Positions 1 through 9,031 of a stretch of DNA of 34,212 nucleotides are shown one piece after another (the first letter of the stretch is position 1; each line of letters starts with the position of its first letter). The notes beneath the pieces were generated by a model that searched no databases, was not told the DNA's origin, and saw only the letters and a program-made list of their open reading frames with translations. The position numbers and the translations under genes were made by a program. Location of the stretch: contig NZ_AYYY01000055.1 in NCBI RefSeq assembly GCF_001436295.1, forward strand, positions 1 through 34,212, given 5' to 3'. Source of the stretch: Paucilactobacillus vaccinostercus DSM 20634 (GTDB taxonomy: Bacteria; Bacillota; Bacilli; Lactobacillales; Lactobacillaceae).

Positions 1-63
1 GGAAAACCGACAATTCTTAATTGCCTTTTTCCTGCATTTTACCGCTGCTATTTACATTTCATA

Positions 64-246
64 TCAATGATCATTCCTAAACACCGCCTTTAATAATGCA
101 TCCAGAATGTAGCTATTGATTCGGTTGTAGACGAGAACAGTCTTATTTTCACCTAACTTCATTTGAAAAGCTTTACTGGCAGTAGCGGCCTGATAATTTT
201 TTGGTTGATCCAATTTCACTTGGACAATTTCTTGGTCATTATTCAA
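64..246 (-). CDS. Small IS66-type accessory ORF (TnpA-like), probable remnant
   Basis: A 60-residue protein with pattern VQVKL...FQMKLGENKTVLVYNRINSYILDALLKAV. From memory this resembles the short first ORF of lactobacillar IS66-family elements, whose C-terminal part has a beta strand followed by a helix ending in L..LL.AV. The start is taken as TTG at 246 because AGGTGA lies six bases upstream; the GTG at 255 overlaps that ribosome binding site and is less likely. The next gene of such an element (TnpB) would lie beyond the left edge, and only about 60 bases are visible there, with nothing recognisable. The IS256-type element begins about 45 bases upstream of this ORF. Function is inferred from resemblance only; it could be an unrelated hypothetical protein. 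Confidence 0.4.
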   Translation of the reverse strand: MNNDQEIVQVKLDQPKNYQAATASKAFQMKLGENKTVLVYNRINSYILDALLKAVFRNDH

Positions 247-292
247 AAAAATCACCTCATCATATTTGATAAAGTGATTCTATCGCACTGAA

Positions 293-1589
293 GTGCGTAA
301 TTATAGCCGGTTTGTTATTGGGTGCTTACTCCTTAACTTGTCCGAATCCACGATGAATTCGATTAAAGTTCTTTTCGTTGTAACTAATTACTTGCACTCC
401 AATGAAATTGTCTAATGATTTTTCATTGGGAAACTGTTCTTTTGCTTTAGTCTTGCGTTTAATCTTTTTATTTAGCGATTCTATAATATTTGTTGAATAA
501 ATGGTTGGGCGTATTGCGGCTGGAAAAGCCAAAAAAGCTAATAATTCCTTTTCAATTGACCTAATGTGACTAATCAGATTTGTGTATTGCTTTTCCCAAG
601 TACTATAAAAATCGGCAAGCATTTTATGAGCTTCAGTTTTATTAGTTACCGAATGAAGCTGTTTGAAATCATTTAAAATGACCTCACGGTCTTTTAAACG
701 GACATGTGTACTAATATTACGCATAACATGAACTAAACATCTTTGAAATTTTGCTTTAGGAAAAGCATGTAACAGCGCTGGTTGAAGTCCGACCATTCCG
801 TCCGCAATAATTAATTGAACCTGTTTAAGCCCTCGCTGCTTAAGATCTGCTGCCATTTCCGACCAGACTTCAGCATTTTCACTGGGTGCAATGCGATAAT
901 CAAGAACTTCCTTAATTCCAGTGGGTGTAATTCCTAAGGCAATATAAACCGCTTCTCTTTGAACTGTGTCACGACGCAAAGGTAAATAAGTTGCATCTAA
1001 GAATAAGCAAACATAGTTTGCTTTAATGGTTCGTTGATGAAAAGCTTGAATCTGCTCAGTTACTTGAGCAGTAATGTTAGAAACAGTTGTAGCTGAATAA
1101 TAAGAACCATACATTTTCTCAATCAAATCAGCGATTTCACGAGTGGTAACACCTTTAGAGTAAAGTTGAATAATTGTAGTTTCTAAAGCATCTTGACGAC
1201 GAGAATAAGCTGGAAGTAAATGATTATGAAACTTGCCTTGTCGGTCACGCGGCACAGCAATTTTCAACTTACCATATTCGGAGTCAATTAAACGATAATA
1301 CTGGCCATTACGAGAATTGCCAGTATTAAAGCCACTGCGGTCATAAGGATCATAACCAAGTAAGGCAGTTAGTTCAGCTTGCAAGATGTGATTAATAGCC
1401 GTTTCGAGTTGTTGACGAAAAAGTTCTTTAACATCGCCATTTGACAATAGAGTTTTGGTTAGATTTTTGGTAAACTGATCCATGGGGAATCCCTCCGTTT
1501 TGGTTTGGTTTGACGATTTAATCATACGGGGAAGGGGTTCCCTTTTCAATAGGATTTTAATTCATTTACACAAACTATTTTATACTCTC
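293..1589 (-). mobile_element. IS256-family insertion sequence
   Basis: The element carries one transposase gene. The end upstream of the transposase (minus strand, from about 1589) reads GAGAGTATAAAATAGTTTGT, which resembles the terminal repeats of IS256-type elements. The other end is a weaker match near 293 (GTGCGTAATTATAG then TTTGTTA), so both limits are approximate. No 8-bp target duplication is visible between bases 285-292 and 1590-1597, so either the ends are misplaced or one flank has been rearranged. The element sits at the distal end of the polysaccharide locus, next to other IS debris. Confidence 0.65.
326..1483 (-). CDS. IS256-family (Mutator-type) DDE transposase
   Basis: A transposase of 385 residues, full length for IS256/Mutator enzymes, which catalyse cut/copy transposition through a circular intermediate. 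The three catalytic acidic residues are visible: D163 in LFLDATYLPL, D228 in LIIADGMVGL and E335 in STNIIESLNKKIKRKTK. Between the second and third lies the family's helical insertion, including the RCLVHVMRN stretch. The start is ATG at 1483 because GGAGGG lies seven bases upstream; an in-frame ATG 22 codons earlier has no such site. The frame is unbroken, so the enzyme may be active. It is the only apparently intact transposase gene fully inside the window. Confidence 0.93.
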   Translation of the reverse strand: MDQFTKNLTKTLLSNGDVKELFRQQLETAINHILQAELTALLGYDPYDRSGFNTGNSRNGQYYRLIDSEYGKLKIAVPRDRQGKFHNHLLPAYSRRQDALETTIIQLYSKGVTTREIADLIEKMYGSYYSATTVSNITAQVTEQIQAFHQRTIKANYVCLFLDATYLPLRRDTVQREAVYIALGITPTGIKEVLDYRIAPSENAEVWSEMAADLKQRGLKQVQLIIADGMVGLQPALLHAFPKAKFQRCLVHVMRNISTHVRLKDREVILNDFKQLHSVTNKTEAHKMLADFYSTWEKQYTNLISHIRSIEKELLAFLAFPAAIRPTIYSTNIIESLNKKIKRKTKAKEQFPNEKSLDNFIGVQVISYNEKNFNRIHRGFGQVKE

Positions 1590-1928
1590 AAAAATCTCGA
1601 AAAGGGATCTCTATGGAACTATTTTTAACGCTTGTTGTTTAATAACATATATCAATATCGATAGTGATATGTTAACAGTCCTCTCTTATTTCATGATATT
1701 GAGAATGTGCTTTGCTATATAACAACAAGCTTGTTATATAGCAAAGTCATACAGGTTAAGGTAAACTTGCTTTATAGCATAATTAATTGGTATCGACCTT
1801 ATGAACTACTCATCACTTAATTGACAGGCTTCTAAAAATACCGCAGACTTATCCATCGGTTCATTGAACTGACAACAGCGGTTACGGCTATTACCTAAGG
1901 CCTATTCCAGGCCAGTTATTGTTTTTAC
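1590..1928. other. Gene-free stretch between IS256 and the tnpB remnant
   Basis: No open frame of useful length is visible on either strand. The stretch holds the perfect hairpin at 1710-1746. On the minus strand it is the region that would follow a tnpB stop codon, so it may contain the decayed 3' end (guide-RNA scaffold and right end) of the same dead element. The hairpin arm TTGCTATATAACAA is partly echoed by TGCTTTATAGCATAATTA at about 1769-1786. Confidence 0.4.
1710..1746. repeat. Perfect 16-bp inverted repeat with 5-nt loop
   Basis: The left arm CTTTGCTATATAACAA (1710-1725), loop CAAGC and right arm TTGTTATATAGCAAAG (1731-1746) are exactly complementary. There is no T-run on either side, so an intrinsic terminator is not the obvious reading. 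It lies between the IS256 element and a tnpB remnant and could be a subterminal hairpin of an IS200/IS605-type end or the end of another lost element. Confidence 0.85.
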
Positions 1929-2130
1929 CTATGCTTGACAGATATTTAACGCCGCACTAGTATCGCGATCATGGACAACCTCACAGTTGGGCATGTCCAC
2001 TGCCGAATATTGAGCATATGGTAACCATCATCATACCCACAATTAGCGCAAATTTGGCTAGTCTTATCCGGATTCACCATCACTAATTGTTTGCCATACC
2101 ATGTCGCCTTGACAAAATTATTCCAAATAA
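1929..2130 (-). pseudogene. Remnant of tnpB (IS200/IS605 OrfB), C-terminal end only
   Basis: Reading the minus strand from about 2130 gives WNNFVKATWYGKQLV, then MVNPDKTSQICANCGYDDGY, then QWTC. This is the C-terminal RuvC/zinc-ribbon region of TnpB nucleases (CxxC...CxxC). After QWTCP the frame breaks: losing one base at CCCAACTG moves the tail CEVVHDRDTSAALNICQA, with its stop at 1929-1931, into another frame. HDRDTSAALNI carries the last catalytic aspartate of the family. The N-terminal three quarters are absent and the fragment abuts the 3' end of the flippase gene. It is a different lineage from the TnpB at the right end of the window, judging by the different linker between the two CxxC pairs. 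Confidence 0.82.
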
Positions 2131-2132
2131 CG

Positions 2133-3620
2133 TTATTTTTTTCGAAAAATTAATTGTTTCTCATAGCTATTAGCAACAAATTTAAGATAGATAGTGAGAA
2201 AAAGAATTACATATATAACGCCATAAAACAAAAATACTAGGACCGAATTGATGGGGACGAATAGTTGACTAATTAAAGTTAAAAAAGTTGAAACTAAAAA
2301 TGGAATTGCTACCGATAAAGTCCTTTTCCAATATAAAATAATATCTATGCCCATTTTGAACTGGTAATACCAGTTCATTAGGCAGCCATTTGCACAAATC
2401 ATCCCGATAACATAACCACTAGATGCGCCTATTAATCCAAAATATTTAGTACCTACTACAGTAAACACAATGTTCACTACAGAGAAAATAAGAAGAACTA
2501 TTGATCTAAAAGCATGCATATTCATTGCTCTTTGAATCTCAATTCCAATATTCTGAGAAAGAGGACCAATTGATGGTAAGACCATCAATATTATCAACCA
2601 GTAAGCCAGTATATTCTTATCTCCTGCCCACAAATGAATAAAATACTGTCCAATTACAATAAAGCCACCAAAAATAAAAAGAAGGATTACCATTTGTACC
2701 CTACCTATTCTAATCATCAATTCTGTTAATACTTTTTTTTCTTTTTTTTGACTAACTAATTCATTAACTTTTGGAATAAAAACATCTGATAGAGAAATTG
2801 ACAACATAAAAAATAAATTTTTAATTTGAATTGCAATTGCAAATATTGCAACCTTCTCAGCACCCTCAAAAATTCCCAAGACAAAATTTGGTCCACTATT
2901 ATTAATAAGATCAACAATTTGATTCAAAAAAATAAAAAAAGAAAACGCCAAAACTTCTTTGAACATCATGACTTTTCCATTTCTAAAATTAAACTTCATA
3001 TTTAACTTTCTTATACAAAAATTGGCATTTATGAATAAGAACAAAGTTGTCACAATAGTTTGGGTAATCCCAATTGCTAAAACACCTGAACCTAACATGA
3101 TCATTGGAACTGCGATCAAAGGAACCAAAATTGTTTGCATCAGTTGTCGACCTTGTTGATAAATAAACCTTTGATTAACAATAATATTTGAATCAAATAC
3201 CGAGGAAGGAAAAGTTAATGCAACATTTAATATCATAATTCCCATCAATTTTTCCATTAAACTAATCTGACTCTGTTTTAAATTAAAAATATTATCAACA
3301 TTGAAAGCCAAAATACTACCAATAACTATTGCTGTTAAACTAATTAAACAGAATAATATTAAATACATACCATTTAACTTCTTTAAATTTTCACATTCAT
3401 TATTACTTTTATATTTTATATAAAAATGAACGTAAGAACTTGAAAACCCCATTGACAATAAACTTAAACTAGTAATTACTGAATTAGTCATCTGAAAAAG
3501 CCCATAATCACTTTGCCCAATATATTTCAATAAAAAAGGAGTATACATAAATGTTACAAGATTCTTTACAATTATATTAATATATGACAGAACAGCACCT
3601 GATTTTTTTTGCGAAAACAT
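2133..3620 (-). CDS. wzx: Polysaccharide flippase (Wzx-type, MOP/PST family)
   Basis: A 495-residue integral membrane protein with about 12-14 hydrophobic segments spread along its whole length and short charged loops, the size and look of oligosaccharide flippases of the MOP superfamily. Early signature: NLVTFMYTPFLLKYIGQSDYG, typical of the family's first helices. The role by family is to move undecaprenyl-pyrophosphate-linked repeat units from the inner to the outer membrane face. A GGACGGAG site precedes the ATG by about 11 bases. It is the last gene of the polysaccharide locus, 130 bases downstream of the polymerase gene, and its 3' end abuts a dead tnpB. The gene is strongly AT-rich with homopolymer runs, like its neighbours, suggesting transfer as part of a serotype cassette. 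Substrate specificity cannot be read. Confidence 0.9.
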   Translation of the reverse strand: MFSQKKSGAVLSYINIIVKNLVTFMYTPFLLKYIGQSDYGLFQMTNSVITSLSLLSMGFSSSYVHFYIKYKSNNECENLKKLNGMYLILFCLISLTAIVIGSILAFNVDNIFNLKQSQISLMEKLMGIMILNVALTFPSSVFDSNIIVNQRFIYQQGRQLMQTILVPLIAVPMIMLGSGVLAIGITQTIVTTLFLFINANFCIRKLNMKFNFRNGKVMMFKEVLAFSFFIFLNQIVDLINNSGPNFVLGIFEGAEKVAIFAIAIQIKNLFFMLSISLSDVFIPKVNELVSQKKEKKVLTELMIRIGRVQMVILLFIFGGFIVIGQYFIHLWAGDKNILAYWLIILMVLPSIGPLSQNIGIEIQRAMNMHAFRSIVLLIFSVVNIVFTVVGTKYFGLIGASSGYVIGMICANGCLMNWYYQFKMGIDIILYWKRTLSVAIPFLVSTFLTLISQLFVPINSVLVFLFYGVIYVILFLTIYLKFVANSYEKQLIFRKK

Positions 3621-3750
3621 TTTAACTAATCTCCGTCCTAAGTTATCCTCTTAATAAAAGAGATGAATTCCTGTATAATTCATACACTTAATTCTCCAAT
3701 AATTTTATTATATTTACATTACTTATGAAATTTATAATTAGTATCTTAAT

Positions 3751-4929
3751 TTATATTAGTGATAAAAACCCTAGAAAAACTTTTCCCAAAAAAGACAAAA
3801 TATTTATTTGAAAGCTTAAAAAAGCTATTTGCCATGCAAGTCCAAAAAGTCCAGTAATCATAAGGAGAAAATAGATTATTATTCGAGATCTTTTTTTTAT
3901 TTGGCTGAATTTTACGTTAACTATAATAAGTGGTATAAAGATCTCCACAAACATTCCATATCTGTCAATTAAAGGGGTAGGTAAGAAATAGCTTAAAATT
4001 GATAATATTGTTATCATAGTTAAAAAAACTGGAAATTGTTTTTCGAAAGTATTTTTTTGCCTTTTCGCAATAGTTATCAGTATCAGTATAAATAACATTA
4101 CATACAGTAAAAAAAGGTTATTTATCTGGTAATAAAAACTTGTATGTGCGTATTCAGCAAACCCGCCACCGCTTGACCCTAATCCATAAGCACTGATTTT
4201 ATCGCTGGTCATGCTAATTATATTAGAATGTAGCCCTACGAATACTAATAATACGCCCAAAACACCACTTAAAAAGCGATGTAATAGATTTTTGCCAAAT
4301 AAAATTCCTGTAAGAATTCTACAGATAATAATTGGCACTACGGCTACATGCATTGAAAGAGCTAAAAGGTATAATAATACAGTTATTATACCTTTTTTAT
4401 GAAGATATAAATCTCTAAAAATTGCAACAGCAACTATAGCATTAGCCATAGGATTACGTACATTGGTCAGTACCCACCCGAATGATATTATAAATACTCC
4501 AAAGTAAGTAGCCATTTCTTTTTTTAATACACTATTTTTTTGACAATTATTTTTTTTTAAGTATGTTGTTACTATATACATATAACATGTATAAAAAACA
4601 GAAACAACAAAACCCGAAAACAAACTATTATTATGCAATTTTGCAAAAAAGGCCAACATAAGCTTCTGTAGAATAAAAAAATTTTTTTCACTGATAGCTT
4701 CTCTAAATAAATCATTATAGCTAATATTTACGAAGTTAGGGAACCAACTAAAATACTGCCCAAGATCAGCATTAACGTTCGTTAATTCAATACTTATTCC
4801 CAGATAAAAAAAAACAATCGCTGTTACAATTATTAGCTTCCATCTATTAATAATTTTATTTTTCAAACAAGCATGAATAGTATATATTAACCCTAACATC
4901 GGATTAATAAGTAACATTAAAAAAGTCAT
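3751..4929 (-). CDS. wzy: EpsG/Wzy-type polysaccharide polymerase
   Basis: A 392-residue protein with roughly ten hydrophobic segments and a larger soluble loop near the middle (GLGSSGGGFAEYAHTSFYYQ), followed by the segment VFLTMITILSILSYFLPTPL and the charged turn IDRYGMF. The N-terminal part, with ISIELTNVNADLGQYFSWF, fits the EpsG family of polymerases, which have D...Y/F motifs after the second helix. The family role is to polymerise lipid-linked repeat units on the outer face of the membrane, between flipping and chain-length control. Start ATG follows GTAGGAG by eight bases. It lies between the flippase and a decayed IS30 copy and is very AT-rich. Polymerases are poorly conserved, so the assignment rests on topology, a few motifs and position. 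Confidence 0.78.
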   Translation of the reverse strand: MTFLMLLINPMLGLIYTIHACLKNKIINRWKLIIVTAIVFFYLGISIELTNVNADLGQYFSWFPNFVNISYNDLFREAISEKNFFILQKLMLAFFAKLHNNSLFSGFVVSVFYTCYMYIVTTYLKKNNCQKNSVLKKEMATYFGVFIISFGWVLTNVRNPMANAIVAVAIFRDLYLHKKGIITVLLYLLALSMHVAVVPIIICRILTGILFGKNLLHRFLSGVLGVLLVFVGLHSNIISMTSDKISAYGLGSSGGGFAEYAHTSFYYQINNLFLLYVMLFILILITIAKRQKNTFEKQFPVFLTMITILSILSYFLPTPLIDRYGMFVEIFIPLIIVNVKFSQIKKRSRIIIYFLLMITGLFGLAWQIAFLSFQINILSFLGKVFLGFLSLI

Positions 4930-4999
4930 TAATTTATCTCCTACATTTTCTAACTTGTAATTAAAATTTATTTATAGCATTTCACATAAAATCTGAACG

Positions 5000-5445
5000 G
5001 CACTAACGCGCCACAAGAACGTTTCAATCGACTAGAAATATTATTAAGCTGCCTAATTATCATGCATAATCCCATCAAAAGGCACACCAAACAGTCATCG
5101 ATGGTTAACTTTTACACTGTTACTTTTGATAATAGTGAGTTTACTTTGTTAAACAATGTTTCTAGAAAAAATGTCTATTTTGATCACCCATACTTTCCTT
5201 GGGAAGATGTGCCCAAGGATAACACCTATGGTCTTCTGCGTGGGTTCTTCTCCCGCAAAACCATTCAAAGACACATCATCAATTGATATTCAGAGTTCAG
5301 TATACACTTAATCACCATTTGAAAACATGCTCGAAATATGTATGTATCCAGCGGATATCATCCCTAAGCTCTCTGATTAGCTATACCAATTTATTAGAAC
5401 AGATCAAAATATTGTACTTAGTCTAACAATTCGGCAAATTAACTC
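5000..5445 (+). pseudogene. Decayed IS30-family transposase, C-terminal half
   Basis: This stretch is a damaged copy of the IS30 transposase region found at about 12576-13020. Matches include CTGCCTAATTATCATGCA, then the CACTGTTACTTT-CGATAAT block coding VTFDN, then AATGTTTCTAGAA, TACACTTAATCACC, CTATACCAATTTATTAGAA and ACAATTCGG. Its longest open piece, 5062-5286, still reads FYTVTFDNSEFTLLNNVSR and KDNTYGLLRGFF, the region of the second Asp. In the catalytic-Glu motif GTNEN the glutamate is no longer present. Multiple substitutions, small deletions and a missing 5' half make it inactive. It lies on the plus strand, against the polysaccharide genes, in the same direction as the other IS30 copy. 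Confidence 0.85.
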
Positions 5446-5649
5446 TGAACCATGCCCCATAGTGGGTCATATCACATAAATAAAGTAAATGTATTTTTGA
5501 TTTGATTGTAAATATAATCATTGCTATTAGCATTTCAAAACTAGTCATTTATGGTTTAACCGAATAAAAAGTATAATATAATAGTCACTTTTTTGTTGAG
5601 CCTGTTAGCATTAGTTTCCATTAGAGAATTTTAGTAGCTTTTTCTATAC
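5446..5649. other. AT-rich intergenic stretch downstream of glycosyltransferases
   Basis: No gene, convincing hairpin or promoter is visible. It separates the IS30 remnant from the stop codon of the first glycosyltransferase (minus strand). Confidence 0.4.
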
Positions 5650-6798
5650 TTATGACTGATCCACTAATCTTACAAAAAGTTCGCGCCACACTTGTACAAT
5701 ATTTTCAATTTTGAAATCTTTTGCCCGTTCTAAGGAAAGAGCCTGGTATTTGGACCAAAGTTCATGGTCATTTAACATTCGTACTATCTCACATGCAAAC
5801 TTCTCTATGTCGTAATTATCAATTAGAATTCCATAACGCCCATTCTCTAAAATTTCAATTGCTCCAGCAGTTTTAAAAGAGATCACGGGCACCCCCAAAC
5901 TCAGCGCCTCTAGAATTACCAATGAAAAACCCTCTGTCCTTGAAGTAGAAATAAACACAGAAGAAGATTGGTAATGTTCAATCAAAGCATGTCCCATCTT
6001 TGCCCCGTTCCAGTTAACTTGCTGACTGATTCCATAACTTTTAACTAACCTTTGAAATTTTTTTTCCGACTTTTCATCTCCAGCTCCCGCTATATTCAGC
6101 CTAATTGAATCCGGCAATTTTTGCATTATTTTCACCAACAGATCTAATCCTTTTTGATCTTGCTCGAAAGTAATTCGACCAACAAATGCAACATTAAACC
6201 CCTTAAACTCTGGAACCTTAGTTGTCATATTAAAACTTAATGGATTATGTATCAGTGTTATATTGTGATTATATTTATTAAAAGCCAGGACAGCATCTTG
6301 GGTCAAACAAACTATCTGGTTGGCAGACTTTATTCCACGTATAAAGCTGCTACTAAAATTTTTTGCTAATTGCGTAATTGCTTTATAGCTTTGATGAACC
6401 CACAAAATAACCCGAACGTCCCCACAGATTTCTTTTATAAGCGGTACAGCAGCAAATTGTTGGGCCGAGGTTAAAACCAATACATCAACCTTCTTTATAC
6501 GAATTAACTCAGTTATTCCTTGTATAAAACTTTTTTGATACCTATTAACATTAAATTCTCCTTTAAGAAGTAACTCTAATGCCTTTCCAGTTCTAAACAG
6601 AATACGTTTTTTTTGGCCTAACTGTTTTTTTTGCTTAATTAATCGCCCAGACTCTTTTATCTTCCAAGCAGGTTCCTCCATTGAGAGCGAGTAATAATAC
6701 GTTGAAAACTGACCACCATTCAAATTTTCGCCAATCGTAGTTACAACTCTCTCCACACCGCCTAACCCCAAACCATTGGTTACAAAACAAATTCTCAT
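5650..6798 (-). CDS. Glycosyltransferase family 4 (GT-B fold)
   Basis: A 382-residue cytoplasmic enzyme that should add a sugar from a nucleotide donor to the growing lipid-linked repeat unit. The N-terminus MRICFVTNGLGLGGVERVV carries the glycine-rich GGVERV loop of GT4 acceptor domains. The C-terminal half has VAFVGRITFEQDQKGLDLL (start of the donor domain) and the E-x7-E signature in SRTEGFSLVILEALSLGVP. ATG follows GGAGAG by about ten bases, and the upstream glycosyltransferase ends only 17 bases away, so they are probably co-transcribed. It is the last gene of a five-glycosyltransferase run. Donor sugar and linkage cannot be deduced. Confidence 0.92.
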   Translation of the reverse strand: MRICFVTNGLGLGGVERVVTTIGENLNGGQFSTYYYSLSMEEPAWKIKESGRLIKQKKQLGQKKRILFRTGKALELLLKGEFNVNRYQKSFIQGITELIRIKKVDVLVLTSAQQFAAVPLIKEICGDVRVILWVHQSYKAITQLAKNFSSSFIRGIKSANQIVCLTQDAVLAFNKYNHNITLIHNPLSFNMTTKVPEFKGFNVAFVGRITFEQDQKGLDLLVKIMQKLPDSIRLNIAGAGDEKSEKKFQRLVKSYGISQQVNWNGAKMGHALIEHYQSSSVFISTSRTEGFSLVILEALSLGVPVISFKTAGAIEILENGRYGILIDNYDIEKFACEIVRMLNDHELWSKYQALSLERAKDFKIENIVQVWRELFVRLVDQS

Positions 6799-6815
6799 CT
6801 ACTTTCCACTCTCCT

Positions 6816-7940
6816 TCAATCGCAAGTAAACCCATTAATGAATTTATCAGTTAAACTGTCCGCAGCTTGTTGACTATCGTAACCATTTTCCCTTATGGTG
6901 CTTGAATAAGGAACCCGTGGCTTTCTTAAAAGTGAAAAATCATTAATTATCTGATTCGTCCATTCTAATGCAGTGCCTATTAGTGAAATCTTTTTAACTA
7001 GTGGTGTTTGAATTACCTCATCATGAAAAGCGTCCGATACATAACATGGTAATCCTGCGCACTGTGCTTCAAGTACCGACATCCCAAACCCCTCAAAAAT
7101 AGAGGGCGCAACCATAACATCCATAGCTTGCATTAAACCAGCTATATCATTCCGTGCTCCGAGGAAAATAACCTTGTCATTAAGCTGATATTGGGAAACT
7201 TTCTCTTTTATTAGGTTTTCTTGTGATCCAGTTCCCACTAATAATAGTACTGCATCTTTTTTTCTCGCACATATTTCTTGAAAAACATCTATAAGAAAAG
7301 AATGATTTTTTTGTGGTCCAAATCGTGCAACATTCCCAACCACAAATTTATTTTCGATATTCAACATCTTCCTGTAATGCTCGCGTATGGTGTCTGAATA
7401 CCCGAAAAGCATTGTGTCAATAGAATCCGCAACCACATCGAATTTACTACGTGGAAACATCCATTCACCAGCTTTTTGACTACATGCCAGTCTTACACAC
7501 TTTTTGTGTTTTACGTACGGTTTATGTATCGTGTCAAGAATTTTTGAAACAAATAGATTCTTTTCAATACTATCATTGTGCGCGTGAATAATGGGAACCG
7601 TGTTCTCCATACCATAAGTTGCTGTAATTCCTAAGATATTGCTTAATGAATTAAGATTATTATAAATATAACGATATTTACCAGTTCTTACTATCTTATA
7701 AATTGCCTTCTTATTTGCTAAATAATTATCTCTACGTGTAGGGATTTTAAAAATACGCCCACCAAGCTTCTTTATTTCTTCACTGAATGCAATGTCCTTT
7801 TCGCCGCACCAATCAACAAAATCAAACTGAACCCTCTCTGTATCTATTTTCCGATATAAATTCATTATATACGATTCAACTCCACCAGGATTAGGCGTCA
7901 TACCTATTTGTAGAACAAAAATTTTTTCCTGCTTCATCAT
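6816..7940 (-). CDS. Glycosyltransferase family 4, EpsF-like
   Basis: A 374-residue GT-B enzyme. The N-terminus has VLQIGMTPNPGGVESYIMNLYR, followed by QFDFVDWC and KKLGGRIFKIP, the standard opening of EpsF-like glycosyltransferases. The donor domain starts at FVVGNVARFGPQKNHSFLI and includes APSIFEGFGMSVLEAQCAG with the paired glutamates. The ATGATG start overlaps the TGA stop of the upstream gene (TAAAATGATG), a sign of translational coupling. Its N-terminal architecture closely resembles that of the GT4 at 9032-10141, so the two may be old duplicates with different acceptors. Specificity is unknown. Confidence 0.92.
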   Translation of the reverse strand: MMKQEKIFVLQIGMTPNPGGVESYIMNLYRKIDTERVQFDFVDWCGEKDIAFSEEIKKLGGRIFKIPTRRDNYLANKKAIYKIVRTGKYRYIYNNLNSLSNILGITATYGMENTVPIIHAHNDSIEKNLFVSKILDTIHKPYVKHKKCVRLACSQKAGEWMFPRSKFDVVADSIDTMLFGYSDTIREHYRKMLNIENKFVVGNVARFGPQKNHSFLIDVFQEICARKKDAVLLLVGTGSQENLIKEKVSQYQLNDKVIFLGARNDIAGLMQAMDVMVAPSIFEGFGMSVLEAQCAGLPCYVSDAFHDEVIQTPLVKKISLIGTALEWTNQIINDFSLLRKPRVPYSSTIRENGYDSQQAADSLTDKFINGFTCD

Positions 7941-8947
7941 TTTAACTTCCTTTTAAAATGGTTCACATATTTTTTTGCGTGTAAGATAAGGGGAAACAGG
8001 CGATACTTGAGCGCCCTTAACTTAATCTCTTGTCGTATATACTCCCTCCCCTTATCTTGATAGTGATGTAATTTCTCTAAAACGCGTATTATTTTTTTTT
8101 CGTTCATTAAATCTAACTCAGATAGCACGCTTTTATTAGACCGAGATTGCCACCCATTCATCCTAATTAACAGCATAAAAAGCAAATTAAACTCTAAGCT
8201 CTTCACATCTGGAAGTAGTGATTCAAAATTATTCTTAACATAACTGTCCATCTCATCTATTGTTATTAATATATCGTCAACATCCGTATTAGCAGGTCGA
8301 TGTGTAATTGATGTATTTACCTGCCTATAATAATATAGCGGTTTTGAAGAAAAATAAACATGACTGGCAGCACCGAACACCTTATACGTCGTAGCAACAT
8401 CTTCAAATCTTCTTCCCTTAGGAAATGTAATATTATTATTGATATATAAATCTCTTCTGGCAATGAACTTCCATGCATAACTACCAAATGATCCTCTAAA
8501 AAGATGAGAAAGAGCCTCACTGCTATTAACACTTCCTAGTTCTGGGTTTGAATACCCTGCTGTCGTCGTGTATGTACCAAGAACCTCATTATAACTGAAT
8601 GCAACTACGTCCACTTCAAACTGTTTAAATATGTCTACCACTTCAGAAATCAAATCACAATTCAGCCAATCATCGGAGTCAACGAAATACACATATTCTC
8701 CACGAGCTTGTTTTAATCCTAAATCCCTTGCATTTGACACTCCTCCATTTGGCCCACTTATTAAATTAAATCTACTATCTTGCAGACAAAATTGATCACA
8801 AATCTGCTTGCTATTATCAGTAGAACCATCGTTAACTAATATTATTTCTAAATTTTTATATGTCTGTTCTTTAATGCTAGTTAAACATTGACTCAAATAC
8901 CGTTCCACATTGTAAACCGGAACAATAATTGAAACTATTCCTCGCAT
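7937..8947 (-). CDS. Glycosyltransferase family 2 (GT-A fold)
   Basis: A 336-residue enzyme. The N-terminal GT-A domain opens with VSIIVPVYNVERYLSQCLTS, then ILVNDGSTDNSKQICDQF (nucleotide binding) and, near residues 88-98, GEYVYFVDSDDWL with the metal-binding DSDD motif. The C-terminal third is variable and basic (HAKKYVNHFKRKLK), possibly helping membrane association. It should transfer one sugar with inversion in repeat-unit assembly. ATG follows GGGAGG by nine bases. Its stop overlaps the next gene's start by four bases, so the two are coupled. Confidence 0.92.
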   Translation of the reverse strand: MRGIVSIIVPVYNVERYLSQCLTSIKEQTYKNLEIILVNDGSTDNSKQICDQFCLQDSRFNLISGPNGGVSNARDLGLKQARGEYVYFVDSDDWLNCDLISEVVDIFKQFEVDVVAFSYNEVLGTYTTTAGYSNPELGSVNSSEALSHLFRGSFGSYAWKFIARRDLYINNNITFPKGRRFEDVATTYKVFGAASHVYFSSKPLYYYRQVNTSITHRPANTDVDDILITIDEMDSYVKNNFESLLPDVKSLEFNLLFMLLIRMNGWQSRSNKSVLSELDLMNEKKIIRVLEKLHHYQDKGREYIRQEIKLRALKYRLFPLILHAKKYVNHFKRKLK

Positions 8948-9031
8948 GAATTTATACCTCCCTTATAAAAACTACATAGTTAACGACGATCACTTTCTTT
9001 ACGTAATCATAATTAATAAACGAAAAATAGT

